From contig JAJDGJ010000006.1 in NCBI GenBank assembly GCA_030265585.1, positions 1 through 49,604 on the forward strand: DNA of 49,604 bases. The letters run 5' to 3'. Both the position numbers and the translations under genes were made by a program. Positions 14,384 to 21,825 of the stretch are shown in pieces. How positions within the stretch are numbered: the stretch's first letter is position 1; each line of letters starts with the position of its first letter. Source of the DNA: Erysipelotrichaceae bacterium OttesenSCG-928-M19. Its GTDB lineage: Bacteria > Bacillota_I > Bacilli_A > JAJDGJ01. The notes under the pieces were generated by a model. The model was not told where the DNA came from and ran no database searches. It saw only the letters and a list, made by a program, of their open reading frames with translations.

Positions 14384-15253
14384 ATGGTAGATAATGTAAT
14401 TCAAATAGTAACAGAGAAATTATCTTCTTTGCCTTGCATAGAAGGCATTGTATTAGGGGGCTCACGTGCAAGAGGCACCCATACAGAGGATTCTGATATA
14501 GATATCGGAATCTATTACAATTCAGAATCATTTGACCTGACAGCGATTAATCAAATTGCTACAGAATTGGATGATGAGAATAGAAACGACCTTGTTGTAC
14601 CTCCCGGAGCGTGGGGTGATTGGGTTAATGGCGGCGGATGGTTAGTTATAAACGGGTATCATGTTGACTTGATTTTACGCGATATAAAACGGGTGGAACA
14701 AATAATCAAAGATACGGAGCAAGGAATTGTTACTGCCAATTATCAGACTGGGCATCCCCATGGTTATATAAGTGCTATGTATCGTGGAGAATTGGCGATC
14801 AGCAAGATACAATATGCTAAGAATGAAAGCTTATGCGAATTAAAAAATCAGGCAGAAATTTACCCTGGTGCTCTAAAGAAGAGCTTGATAAACTTTTTTA
14901 TATTTGAAGCAGAGTTCTCTTTAATGTTTGTAAAAGCAAATGCGGGAGCAGAGGATAAATATTATATTGCAGGCCATGTTTTTCGTATTATTTCATGCTT
15001 AAATCAAGTACTATTTGCATGCAATAATGCTTATTGCATTAACGAAAAGAAAGCTATAAAACTGCTTGAAACTTTTGAATATAAACCTGAAAAATATGCC
15101 GAAAGGGTTAATCATATTTTTGAAGTACTCGGTCTTTCACTTTTTGAATGCTACGATATGACCGAGAAGCTTTATAAAGAAGTGAAAAAAATTGCAACGG
15201 AGATAAATAACTTTTTAAACGAGGGGAATTCAGATGAAAGAAAACAAATATGA
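14384..15253 (+). CDS. Aminoglycoside-type nucleotidyltransferase
   Basis: A 289-residue protein with an N-terminal minimal nucleotidyltransferase domain. The motif GGSRARGTHTEDSDIDIG near residue 25 holds the GS and two Asp that bind metal and nucleotide, and a third Asp lies in YHVDLILRD near 98. The remaining helical domain would bind the acceptor. The sequence resembles a nucleotidyltransferase that stands beside a methyltransferase and aadE in Gram-positive aminoglycoside-resistance clusters; resistance activity of this one is not proven and it differs from AadE itself. AAAGGAG precedes ATG. Its 3' end overlaps the methyltransferase gene by 20 bases. Composition (about 40 percent GC) marks it as foreign. 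Confidence 0.75.
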   Translation: MVDNVIQIVTEKLSSLPCIEGIVLGGSRARGTHTEDSDIDIGIYYNSESFDLTAINQIATELDDENRNDLVVPPGAWGDWVNGGGWLVINGYHVDLILRDIKRVEQIIKDTEQGIVTANYQTGHPHGYISAMYRGELAISKIQYAKNESLCELKNQAEIYPGALKKSLINFFIFEAEFSLMFVKANAGAEDKYYIAGHVFRIISCLNQVLFACNNAYCINEKKAIKLLETFEYKPEKYAERVNHIFEVLGLSLFECYDMTEKLYKEVKKIATEINNFLNEGNSDERKQI

Positions 15254-15974
15254 TGATAATATATTTTTTCAAAAATACAGTCAAATGAGTCGCTCACAGC
15301 AGGGACTAGCCGGTGCAGGAGAATGGGAAACATTGAGAAAGCTGCTGCCGGATTTTAAAGATAAGCGTGTGCTTGATTTAGGATGCGGCTATGGATGGCA
15401 CTGTATTTATGCGATGGAACACGGTGCTTCTTCTGTTGTAGGTGTTGATATTTCTCATAAAATGCTCGAGGTAGCCAAAGAAAAAACACATTTTCCACAG
15501 GTTGAATATAAATGCTGTGCTATAGAAGATGTGGAATTCCCAGAGGAGAGTTTTGATGTAATATTAAGTTCACTTGCGTTTCACTATGTAGCAGATTATG
15601 AGATTTTAGTAAAAAAGATATATAGAATACTGAAGTCTGGTGGTAAGCTAGTTTTTACGGTTGAACATCCTGTTTTTACTGCCTATGGAACACAAGACTG
15701 GCATTATAACGAAAAAGGAGAAATACTGCATTTTCCGGTGGATAATTATTATTATGAGGGCAAACGGACAGCTGTGTTTTTGGGAGAAAAGGTTACAAAA
15801 TATCATAGAACACTGACCACATATCTAAATACACTGCTTTCAAATGGTTTTATAATAAATCAGATTGTGGAGCCGCAGCCGCCGGAAAACATGATGGATA
15901 TTCCGGGGATGCAGGATGAAATGCGCCGTCCCATGATGCTGATTGTATCGGCCAACAAAAAAGTGGATAGATAG
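15234..15974 (+). CDS. Class I SAM-dependent methyltransferase
   Basis: A 246-residue Rossmann methyltransferase. Motif I is VLDLGCGYGWHCIYAMEHGA near residue 47, the acidic ribose ligand lies in VVGVDIS, and the post-II segment is FDVILSSLAFHYVADYEIL, followed by LKSGGKLVFTVEHP. The UbiE/Trm-like pattern suggests a small-molecule substrate, but none can be assigned. The gene overlaps the nucleotidyltransferase gene by 20 bases, has a ribosome site GAGGGG, and is probably translated with it. The two are usually linked in resistance clusters of enterococci, streptococci and clostridia. Complete as far as can be seen. Confidence 0.82.
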   Translation: MKENKYDDNIFFQKYSQMSRSQQGLAGAGEWETLRKLLPDFKDKRVLDLGCGYGWHCIYAMEHGASSVVGVDISHKMLEVAKEKTHFPQVEYKCCAIEDVEFPEESFDVILSSLAFHYVADYEILVKKIYRILKSGGKLVFTVEHPVFTAYGTQDWHYNEKGEILHFPVDNYYYEGKRTAVFLGEKVTKYHRTLTTYLNTLLSNGFIINQIVEPQPPENMMDIPGMQDEMRRPMMLIVSANKKVDR

Positions 15975-16011
15975 AACTAAAACACCTATAAGGTATAAAT
16001 GGAGGTAATTT

Positions 16012-16506
16012 ATTTTTAAAGAAAAAATTATTATAGAGATGAAAGAAGTATTCAAAGAAATTCCTTTTGGCATAGAGCATACTCTCAAAGTTTTGAAAAA
16101 TGCAGAAGATATAATGAAAGGAGAAAATATCGGAGAGGAAGAAAAAGAATTCATTAGTATTATTGCTATACTACATGATATTGGTGCGGTTGAAGCACAA
16201 AAAAAATACGGTTCTATTGATGGTGTCTATTAAGAAAAGGAAGGACCAGCAGTAGCGAAAGAAATATTAAAAAAGGTAGGCTATAACAAAAATATTGATA
16301 GAATATGCTTTATAATAGGCAACCATCATACTCCATCTAAAATTGATGGACTTGATTTTCAAATACAATGGGAAGCTGATTTGCTTGAAAATTTAACGGT
16401 TATGGATAAAGAAAAAGAACAGGAAAAGATAAAAAAGTGTATAGATGAAAACTTTAAAACAAACACAGGAAAAAGGATAGCTTATAATCGCTTTATTTTA
16501 GATTAG
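16012..16506 (+). pseudogene. HD-domain phosphohydrolase, start codon lost and TAA inside
   Basis: One frame encodes an HD-type hydrolase of about 164 residues. FGIEHTLKVLKNAEDI gives the first His, IAILHDIGAVEA the HD pair and IIGNHHTPSKIDG later His residues. Two lesions are seen. A good GGAGG (16001-16005) points to ATT at 16012 where ATG is expected (next ATG at 16039), and codon 74 is TAA (16231-16233) in the segment GVY-stop-EKEGP, where a Gln or Glu codon fits. The frame then stays open to 16506. The gene follows the methyltransferase closely and was probably the last gene of that cargo operon. Confidence 0.75.
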
Positions 16507-16600
16507 TAGTAGATTATTACAGTTATATATTTTATATCGCAAAGAAAAAATAGTAGTTAAGTTTAACCCTAGATAATAAGCAGCAAAGGAGTGCGATAAG

Positions 16601-17185
16601 ATGATATCTAATAATAACTCCATGCCTACAACGGATGATGAGTTGCAAAAGAATACGGTTGGTGAGCTTAAGCCGCACAATGCACCGATCACTCTTGTTG
16701 AATACGATTCAAGTTGGCCTGAATTGTTTGAGCAGGAATCGAACCGGATTCATTCAGTACTCGGCAGCAAAGCGTTGCAAATAGAACATGTGGGCTCAAC
16801 CTCGGTTCCTGGGCTTTGTGCAAAGCCAATCATCGATATACTGTTGGTTGTTAAGGATTCTGCTGATGAGTCATCCTACGTTCCAGTGTTGGAAGCGGCC
16901 GGATATGTGCTACAGATTCGAGAACCTGACTGGTTTGAGCATCGTTTGTTTAAAGGACCGGATACCGATATTAATCTGCATGTGTTCAGTTTGGGTACAT
17001 CAGAGATTGATAGAATGTTACGCTTCCGTGATTGGTTGCGGACTAATGATACTGATCGGGACAAATATGCACAAGTCAAACGAAGCTTGGCAAAGAATAA
17101 ATGGAGGCATGTCCAGCACTATGCGAATGCTAAAACATCAATAGTACAGGAAATCATGAAAAGAGCGAATGGTAATAATACTTAA
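16601..17185 (+). CDS. GrpB family protein (UPF0157)
   Basis: A 194-residue protein of the GrpB/UPF0157 family, a nucleotidyltransferase-like fold also found fused to dephospho-CoA kinase. The family core is visible: ITLVEYDSSWPELFEQE near residue 30, IEHVGSTSVPGLCAKPIIDI near 63 and RLFKGPDTDINLHVFSLG near 113, ending with WRHVQHYANAKT. The biochemical role is not established. AAAGGAG precedes ATG. GC content and codon use are clearly higher than in the host (for example CGG and GCG codons), so it came with the island. It looks intact. Confidence 0.82.
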   Translation: MISNNNSMPTTDDELQKNTVGELKPHNAPITLVEYDSSWPELFEQESNRIHSVLGSKALQIEHVGSTSVPGLCAKPIIDILLVVKDSADESSYVPVLEAAGYVLQIREPDWFEHRLFKGPDTDINLHVFSLGTSEIDRMLRFRDWLRTNDTDRDKYAQVKRSLAKNKWRHVQHYANAKTSIVQEIMKRANGNNT

Positions 17186-17229
17186 GGAGAGTGTCATGTT
17201 TTCTTGGTTTGTTATAGGAGGTTATATTA

Positions 17230-17724
17230 ATGAAAAATACAATAGATAATTTGTCAAAAAGTAAAGTTATTTTAATGTGCGGCCCTGCGGGAGCAGGTAA
17301 ATCAACACTAGCAAAAAAATTTGAAAGTACCGGGATGACAATACTATCTTATGATGAAGAATCATTCAAACGAGGTTTGAAAGAACATCCTTTACCTCAG
17401 GAGGTTTTAGAAGATATTAAAACCTATCTTGATGAAAAACTAATTTCACTTATCATGCAAAACATTGATATTGTTCTTGATTATTCATTTTGGTCTAGAG
17501 AAATGAGAAGTGAATATATTTCATTATTAAAGAAATACGACATAGAACCCAAAATCTATTATATAAAGACACCTAAGGAAGTTGTTATGGAACGTATTCG
17601 AAAAAGAAACGGAAATCATCAAAATGATATCATATTGACGGAGCAAACAGCTTCCACTTATTATGATTATTTTCAACCCCCAACTGCTGAAGAAGGTGAA
17701 GTTATAGTAGTCGAGGGATATTAA
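17230..17724 (+). CDS. P-loop kinase-like ATP-binding protein
   Basis: A 164-residue AAA_33/zeta-like kinase. The Walker A motif GPAGAGKSTLAKKF starts near residue 18, a strand ILSYDEESFKRG follows and NIDIVLDYSFW provides the second acidic strand. A lid-like region FVRE-type is seen as VVMERIRKRNG. Proteins of this size phosphorylate small molecules or nucleic acid precursors; chloramphenicol phosphotransferase and zeta toxins are relatives, but no antitoxin gene is next to it. GGAGG precedes ATG by seven bases. Composition is nearer to the host than that of the GrpB gene, so it may be of separate origin. Confidence 0.75.
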   Translation: MKNTIDNLSKSKVILMCGPAGAGKSTLAKKFESTGMTILSYDEESFKRGLKEHPLPQEVLEDIKTYLDEKLISLIMQNIDIVLDYSFWSREMRSEYISLLKKYDIEPKIYYIKTPKEVVMERIRKRNGNHQNDIILTEQTASTYYDYFQPPTAEEGEVIVVEGY

Positions 17725-18142
17725 TATTTTAGGCATGGAAATTGTACTAGATGATAAGTTTTGTCAAATTTTTTGAAAGAGATACTTCCAACAAGGGGAT
17801 ACTAGCTTCAGGTGATATCATTATTGTTATATCAGAGCAGGGGGTAGTATTGATTCAGCCAGAAGAATAAGTGGCGATGCAATGAAGACGATGAATGCAT
17901 TATTGAAATTGCAGGAAAAAAACTTACTGAAATACGTTATATTTATTCTTTTGACAACTCTACTCAATCATGATTATGCAATTAGACACGTTTTTTTATC
18001 ATGAATGGATATGTTCTCGTCTACCGATAGTGCCAAAAACGCAGTAGATATGTTTCCGCAAACGGCTCAAACAAGGAAACGGCTGTGGATTTGATCCCAT
18101 AAACAGAAAAATAGCAAAGACATTCAGCCTATCGTATCGAGC
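17725..18142 (+). other. Decayed sequence without an intact gene
   Basis: No start-to-stop frame of convincing quality is present. A 39-codon frame at 17751-17870 (SNKGILASGDIIIVISEQGV) has no ribosome site. Other short stretches that look coding (for example FPQT at about 18053) are broken by stops and shifts. The stretch seems to be worn island DNA that leads into the RlmD-like tail. Confidence 0.5.
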
Positions 18143-18361
18143 CATGTTGAAAGTGTCGTTCTTTTGTCTCGTAAATAATATCTGGAACACATTAAAATAT
18201 TTTATGAGCCTGAAAATAAACCATCTACACTTTTTAGAGAAGCAACTTATGAAGAAATTAAATCATGGGTATTAGAGCATTATGGATTTAAAGTCAGTTC
18301 GCTATATATCGGTCAAGTGAAAGATGAATGCGGATTGGCAAAAAGAGAAAATTATAATTAA
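18143..18361 (+). pseudogene. Tail fragment of an RlmD-like methyltransferase gene
   Basis: One frame encodes HVESVVLLSRK, a TAA at codon 12, then HIKIFYEPENKP, ATYEEIKSWVLEHYGFKVSS and LYIGQVKDECGLAKRENYN. The first part is the last motif of RlmD-type enzymes (compare HVECVVLMSR at the other end of the island); the second matches the extra C-terminal domain found behind rlmD genes in clostridial elements, as I recall them. The fragment is broken off after RENYN. It marks the probable right side of the island and supports insertion at an rlmD end. DNA identity with the left junction is only about 17 of 27 bases, so it is not a fresh direct repeat. Confidence 0.6.
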
Positions 18362-18475
18362 TAAAAAAAGATATAAAAGTACCTGTGTGTTCAAGGAATA
18401 TGATTAGAGTATACTTTAGTCTTTTCTGTTTTTTAATCGTATAATTAAATAAATTTGAATTAGAGGAGGTGTTTT

Positions 18476-18823
18476 ATGTTTAATGAAATCTGCATATATG
18501 AAGCGAAATTAACAAAGTTAGATGAAATTGAAGAGCTAATGAAAGAAGTCGCTGAATTTTATTTACAGCAAGAAGATGTCATTGATGTACATTATATAAA
18601 ACGTACTCATCGACAAAAAGATTTTAATGCGGTTAAAGAGGGCGAATTACCTGTTCGTCTTACAAGAAATGTAGGCAAGGTAACATATGTCTTATATTGG
18701 GTGTTGGAAAATGAAGAAGCCCATGCAAGAATATCTAAACTTGGTATAGAGAAATTTTACAAGCGTTGGAATCGATGTTTAACAACAATGCCTAAAATAA
18801 TATTAGGCGAGAATATTGTTTAA
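18476..18823 (+). CDS. Unknown small protein, possibly ABM-like
   Basis: A 115-residue protein. AGGAGG at 18463-18468 is well placed for ATG 18476. The N-terminus EICIYEAKLTKLDEIEELMKEVAEFY resembles the first strand and helix of dimeric alpha-beta-barrel (antibiotic biosynthesis monooxygenase-like) proteins, and VTYVLYWVLENEEAH could be a core strand-helix pair. Assignment is weak. There is no signal peptide or membrane segment. It lies between the island relic and the unknown gene at 19034 and is followed by a terminator, so it is its own unit. Confidence 0.55.
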   Translation: MFNEICIYEAKLTKLDEIEELMKEVAEFYLQQEDVIDVHYIKRTHRQKDFNAVKEGELPVRLTRNVGKVTYVLYWVLENEEAHARISKLGIEKFYKRWNRCLTTMPKIILGENIV

Positions 18824-18861
18824 CATGCAAATTCCAGTTTGTAGAACTGGTAAAAAATTAT

Positions 18862-18893
18862 AATCCCTCTGTATCATGCGGAGGGATTTCAAT
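18862..18893 (+). terminator. Terminator after the small unknown gene
   Basis: ATCCCTC / GAGGGAT arms (18863-18869 and 18881-18887) plus a U-G pair, followed by a short T-rich stretch. The stem is GC-rich, the tail is modest. Confidence 0.65.
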
Positions 18894-19033
18894 TTGTCTC
18901 CTGATTTATCAGGCTTTTTATTGTATCTTATCCTTGTCTATGCTATTATTGTGGGACAAAGACAGACATGATGAGATTGTGGTTTTGATATTTTGAAAAG
19001 TTAAAAAATATATGTTTGATAAGGAGAATGAAG

Positions 19034-20260
19034 ATGTCGAAAAAAAATAATGTGTCAAGCTTAGAACTTGCACAATCAGAAGATATAAATGAAAGTTCCT
19101 TAATAGAAATAGGTGACGGATTATTATTTGATGCACGTGCAGAAATTATGGAACAAAAAGTGCTTAGTGTTCCTATTTCTCAATTAACTACACTTGGTGC
19201 TAGTGTTTCATCACTACATCCAGCGCTTAGAACTATTACAGAGACTTCAACAGTACATACATCAGGTTTATATAAATTCACTAATATGAAAGTTGGAGAT
19301 ACATTAAAACAGGCAAAGAATGGTAATTATTGGGGTGCGTTTAAAACTGCTGAGGGTACTTCAAAGCTTGGTCAACTAAAAGCTGTTGATTCTGTAAAAA
19401 AAACAACAAAAACTGTTGCACCAATTAATCCAGCAACAATGATGATGGCTGTTGCTTTATTCTCAATTGAGCAAAAACTTGGTGAAATCGAAAAAATGCA
19501 GCAACAAATTATTTCTTTTTTGGAAATTGAAAAAGAATCAGAAGTAGAGGCTGATGTTGAAACGCTGTTTAACATTATCTCTAAATATAAGTTTAATTGG
19601 GATAATGAGCACTTTATAGCAAGTAATCATAAATTGGTTCTAGATATTCAAAGAACTGCCCGCAAAAATATGAATGGCTATGAAAAGAAAGTTATAAATG
19701 CACTAAATTTAAATAAATTTCAAAAACCTATTATGACACAAACGCAGATTAATTCAACACTTAAAAATTTACAAAAGAATTTTAAATATTATCGACTTTC
19801 TTTATATGTCTTCTCATTGGCTTGTATGATTGAAATTATGTTAAGTGGTAATTTTAATGAAGAATATATAAGTAGCATTAAAGAGGAAATTGAAAAGCTA
19901 TCATCAATGTATCGAGATTTATTTGGTAAATGCTCTATTTACATCGAAAAAATTAGTGGAATATCAATTGAAGCAAATGTTCTTAAAGGAGTTGGAACAG
20001 TCAGCAATACTGTTGGTAGATTAATTGATAATATTCCTCTAGTAAAAGAAGTACAACTAGGTGATTTTTTACAAGATAGCGGAAAGCAAATTAAAACAAA
20101 TGCAAAAGATCTTGAAATTGCTACAATAAATGAATTTGCAGAAATCAGTAACCCAGAAACACGTGTATTTATAGAAAAAATGGATGACATGATTCAGATC
20201 TATAATCATACAAATGAAATTTGTTTTGATGATAAAATGATTTACCTGATTGTTGAATAG
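19034..20260 (+). CDS. Unknown 408-residue mostly helical protein
   Basis: No family with known function is recognised, though I believe similar conserved proteins exist in other Firmicutes. Residues 1-60 are an acidic leader. Residues 60-110 form a Ser/Thr/Gly-rich segment (VHTSGLYKFTNMKVGDTLKQ). Residues 128-150 are a hydrophobic stretch (INPATMMMAVALFSIEQKLG). A long, probably coiled helical region from about 145 to 325 (FLEIEKESEVEADVETLF) contains a second hydrophobic helix YRLSLYVFSLACMIEIMLSG. There is no signal peptide. ATG 19034 is chosen because AAGGAG at 19021-19026 has ideal spacing. A layout of amphipathic helices with two hydrophobic ones recalls helical membrane-active proteins, but that is speculation. 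Confidence 0.6.
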   Translation: MSKKNNVSSLELAQSEDINESSLIEIGDGLLFDARAEIMEQKVLSVPISQLTTLGASVSSLHPALRTITETSTVHTSGLYKFTNMKVGDTLKQAKNGNYWGAFKTAEGTSKLGQLKAVDSVKKTTKTVAPINPATMMMAVALFSIEQKLGEIEKMQQQIISFLEIEKESEVEADVETLFNIISKYKFNWDNEHFIASNHKLVLDIQRTARKNMNGYEKKVINALNLNKFQKPIMTQTQINSTLKNLQKNFKYYRLSLYVFSLACMIEIMLSGNFNEEYISSIKEEIEKLSSMYRDLFGKCSIYIEKISGISIEANVLKGVGTVSNTVGRLIDNIPLVKEVQLGDFLQDSGKQIKTNAKDLEIATINEFAEISNPETRVFIEKMDDMIQIYNHTNEICFDDKMIYLIVE

Positions 20261-20384
20261 TTTTTTATATAATAAAAACTATTCAATTAAATGAAATGTT
20301 AAGGTTATTACATATTTAAAAAACTATTATTGTATGACAATGTTTAAAAGCTTTAGTTGAGGTGATACTCTTTAAACCAGAATA

Positions 20385-20495
20385 AATAATATTATAAAAA
20401 ATGAACTGTACAAAATTGATTTAACAAAATATAATGATAGTATGGCACCATTAATAAGTAAAGATATTGAGGAGTTATTAAAAAGAATTAATTAA
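20385..20495 (+). pseudogene. Short 3' remnant of an unknown gene
   Basis: A start-less frame encodes NNIIKNELYKIDLTKYNDSM then APLISKDIEELLKRIN and TAA. It reads like a natural protein end with host-like codons and lies just before the aminotransferase gene. The upstream part is missing, so it may be a host gene cut by the event that brought the neighbouring genes. The rest of 20261-20511 shows no feature I can support. Confidence 0.4.
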
Positions 20496-20511
20496 AGAAA
20501 GGATGATTGTA

Positions 20512-21690
20512 ATGGAATATAATTTTGATGAATTAATCGATAGAAAGGGGACACATACTTTAAAACAAGATGTTTTGCCTGAAGGTGCACCAGCAGATAC
20601 GTTGTCACTTTGGATTGCTGATATGGATTTTAGCTGTCCGCAACCGGTAATCGATGCTCTACACCAAAGAGTTGATCAGAGAATATTTGGTTATACTAAG
20701 TATGATAATGATGAATTAAAAGATGCTGTCTATTCATGGTTTAAAAGAAGACATAATTGGGAAATCGTAAAGGATACGATGTTTTTTGCACCTGGTATTG
20801 TTCCAGCACTTGCCTTTTTAATTAATATGTTAACTAAAGCTGGCGAAGGAATTATTATTCAAAAACCAGTTTATTATCCTTTCATGGCTAAGATTGAAGC
20901 TAATGATAGAATAGTAGTTAATAATGCTTTAATTTATGAAAATAATACTTATGTAATGGATTATGATGATTTAGAAAATAAATTAGCTCAACCAAATAAT
21001 AAAGGAATTATTTTAAGTAATCCGCATAATCCAGTAGGTCGTGTTTGGAGCGAATTAGAATTAAAAAAACTTGTTGAACTTGCTAAAAAGTATGATAAAT
21101 GGATTATTTCAGATGAAATTCATTGTGATCTTACCAGAGAAGGTATTTCTTATAATGCATTATTAAAGATTGCACCTGAATATAAGGATCGAATTATTGC
21201 CTGCACTGCACCTTCTAAAACCTTTAATTTAGCTGGAATGCAATTTAGTAATATTATTATTCCAAATAAAAATTATCAAGAATTATGGACAAATGAAATT
21301 GCTGATAAATTCAGTGTAAACTTGTGTAGTCCATTAGGTTTAACAGCAATTATTGCTGCTTATAATGATGGTGAAGAATGGTTAGATCAACTTAGATTGT
21401 ATTTAGATAGTAATATTAAATTTGTTGAAGAATATGTTAAAGAGTATTTACCTAAAGCTAACTTTATAAAATGTGAAGGTACTTATTTAGTTTGGTTAGA
21501 TTTTAGAGAATATTGTAATGATAAAGATCGATTAGAACATGCAATGCTACAAGTTGCTAAAGTATCTTTAGATGAAGGTTATATTTTTGGTGATGAAGGT
21601 ATTGGGTTTGAGAGAATTAATATTGCTTCTCCTAGAAGTGTTATTGAGGATTGTATGAAGAGAATTAAAAAAGGAATTGAAAGTATATAA
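20512..21690 (+). CDS. patB: PatB/MalY-type PLP-dependent aminotransferase or C-S lyase
   Basis: A 392-residue fold-type I PLP enzyme. The N-terminus FDELIDRKGTHTLKQDVLPEG with LSLWIADMDFSCPQPVIDAL is typical of the MalY/PatB group. The PLP-binding features are NPHNPVGRVWS near residue 165, SDEIHCDL near 198 and the Schiff-base Lys in APSKTFNLAG near 232. Members have cystathionine beta-lyase activity and can also aminotransfer; sulfur amino acid metabolism is likely. ATG 20512 is chosen because the ribosome site AGAAAGG is nine bases away, while ATG 20503 abuts it. Monocistronic, ending at a terminator. Confidence 0.85.
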   Translation: MEYNFDELIDRKGTHTLKQDVLPEGAPADTLSLWIADMDFSCPQPVIDALHQRVDQRIFGYTKYDNDELKDAVYSWFKRRHNWEIVKDTMFFAPGIVPALAFLINMLTKAGEGIIIQKPVYYPFMAKIEANDRIVVNNALIYENNTYVMDYDDLENKLAQPNNKGIILSNPHNPVGRVWSELELKKLVELAKKYDKWIISDEIHCDLTREGISYNALLKIAPEYKDRIIACTAPSKTFNLAGMQFSNIIIPNKNYQELWTNEIADKFSVNLCSPLGLTAIIAAYNDGEEWLDQLRLYLDSNIKFVEEYVKEYLPKANFIKCEGTYLVWLDFREYCNDKDRLEHAMLQVAKVSLDEGYIFGDEGIGFERINIASPRSVIEDCMKRIKKGIESI

Positions 21691-21717
21691 ATTAAACATA
21701 TAGATAATTTGATAGTT

Positions 21718-21753
21718 AAGACTAAAACATATTGTTTGTTGTAGTCTTTTTTT
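21718..21753 (+). terminator. Terminator after patB
   Basis: AAGACTA-A-AACA pairs with TGTT-G-TAGTCTT, followed by a T run. It lies 28 bases after the stop codon. Confidence 0.8.
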
Positions 21754-21782
21754 ATCTAAAATTATCTTAACTATTAGTAATA

Positions 21783-21814
21783 AAAAAAAGACATTTATCT
21801 TTTATTATAAATGT
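21783..21814 (-). terminator. Terminator of the proC-cls unit
   Basis: On the minus strand ACATTTAT / ATAAATGT form a stem around an eight-base loop, followed by C and eight T. It lies just after the stop of the cardiolipin synthase gene. Confidence 0.8.
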
Positions 21815-21825
21815 ACTTTATTAAT

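Noticed and set aside
15840-16154. Minus-strand frames opposite the methyltransferase/HD genes
   Set aside because: No ribosome site, and both flanking genes are coding on the plus strand.
16788-17144. Plus-strand frame inside the GrpB gene
   Set aside because: The other frame gives a clear GrpB protein with a good ribosome site; this one is a by-product of its higher GC.
17230-17724. Zeta toxin of a toxin-antitoxin pair
   Set aside because: The P-loop pattern fits, but no small antitoxin gene is adjacent, so only a kinase-like call is made.
11524-18170. Perfect direct repeat bounding the island
   Set aside because: The two rlmD-tail sequences share only about 17 of 27 bases, so they are homologous, not a target duplication.
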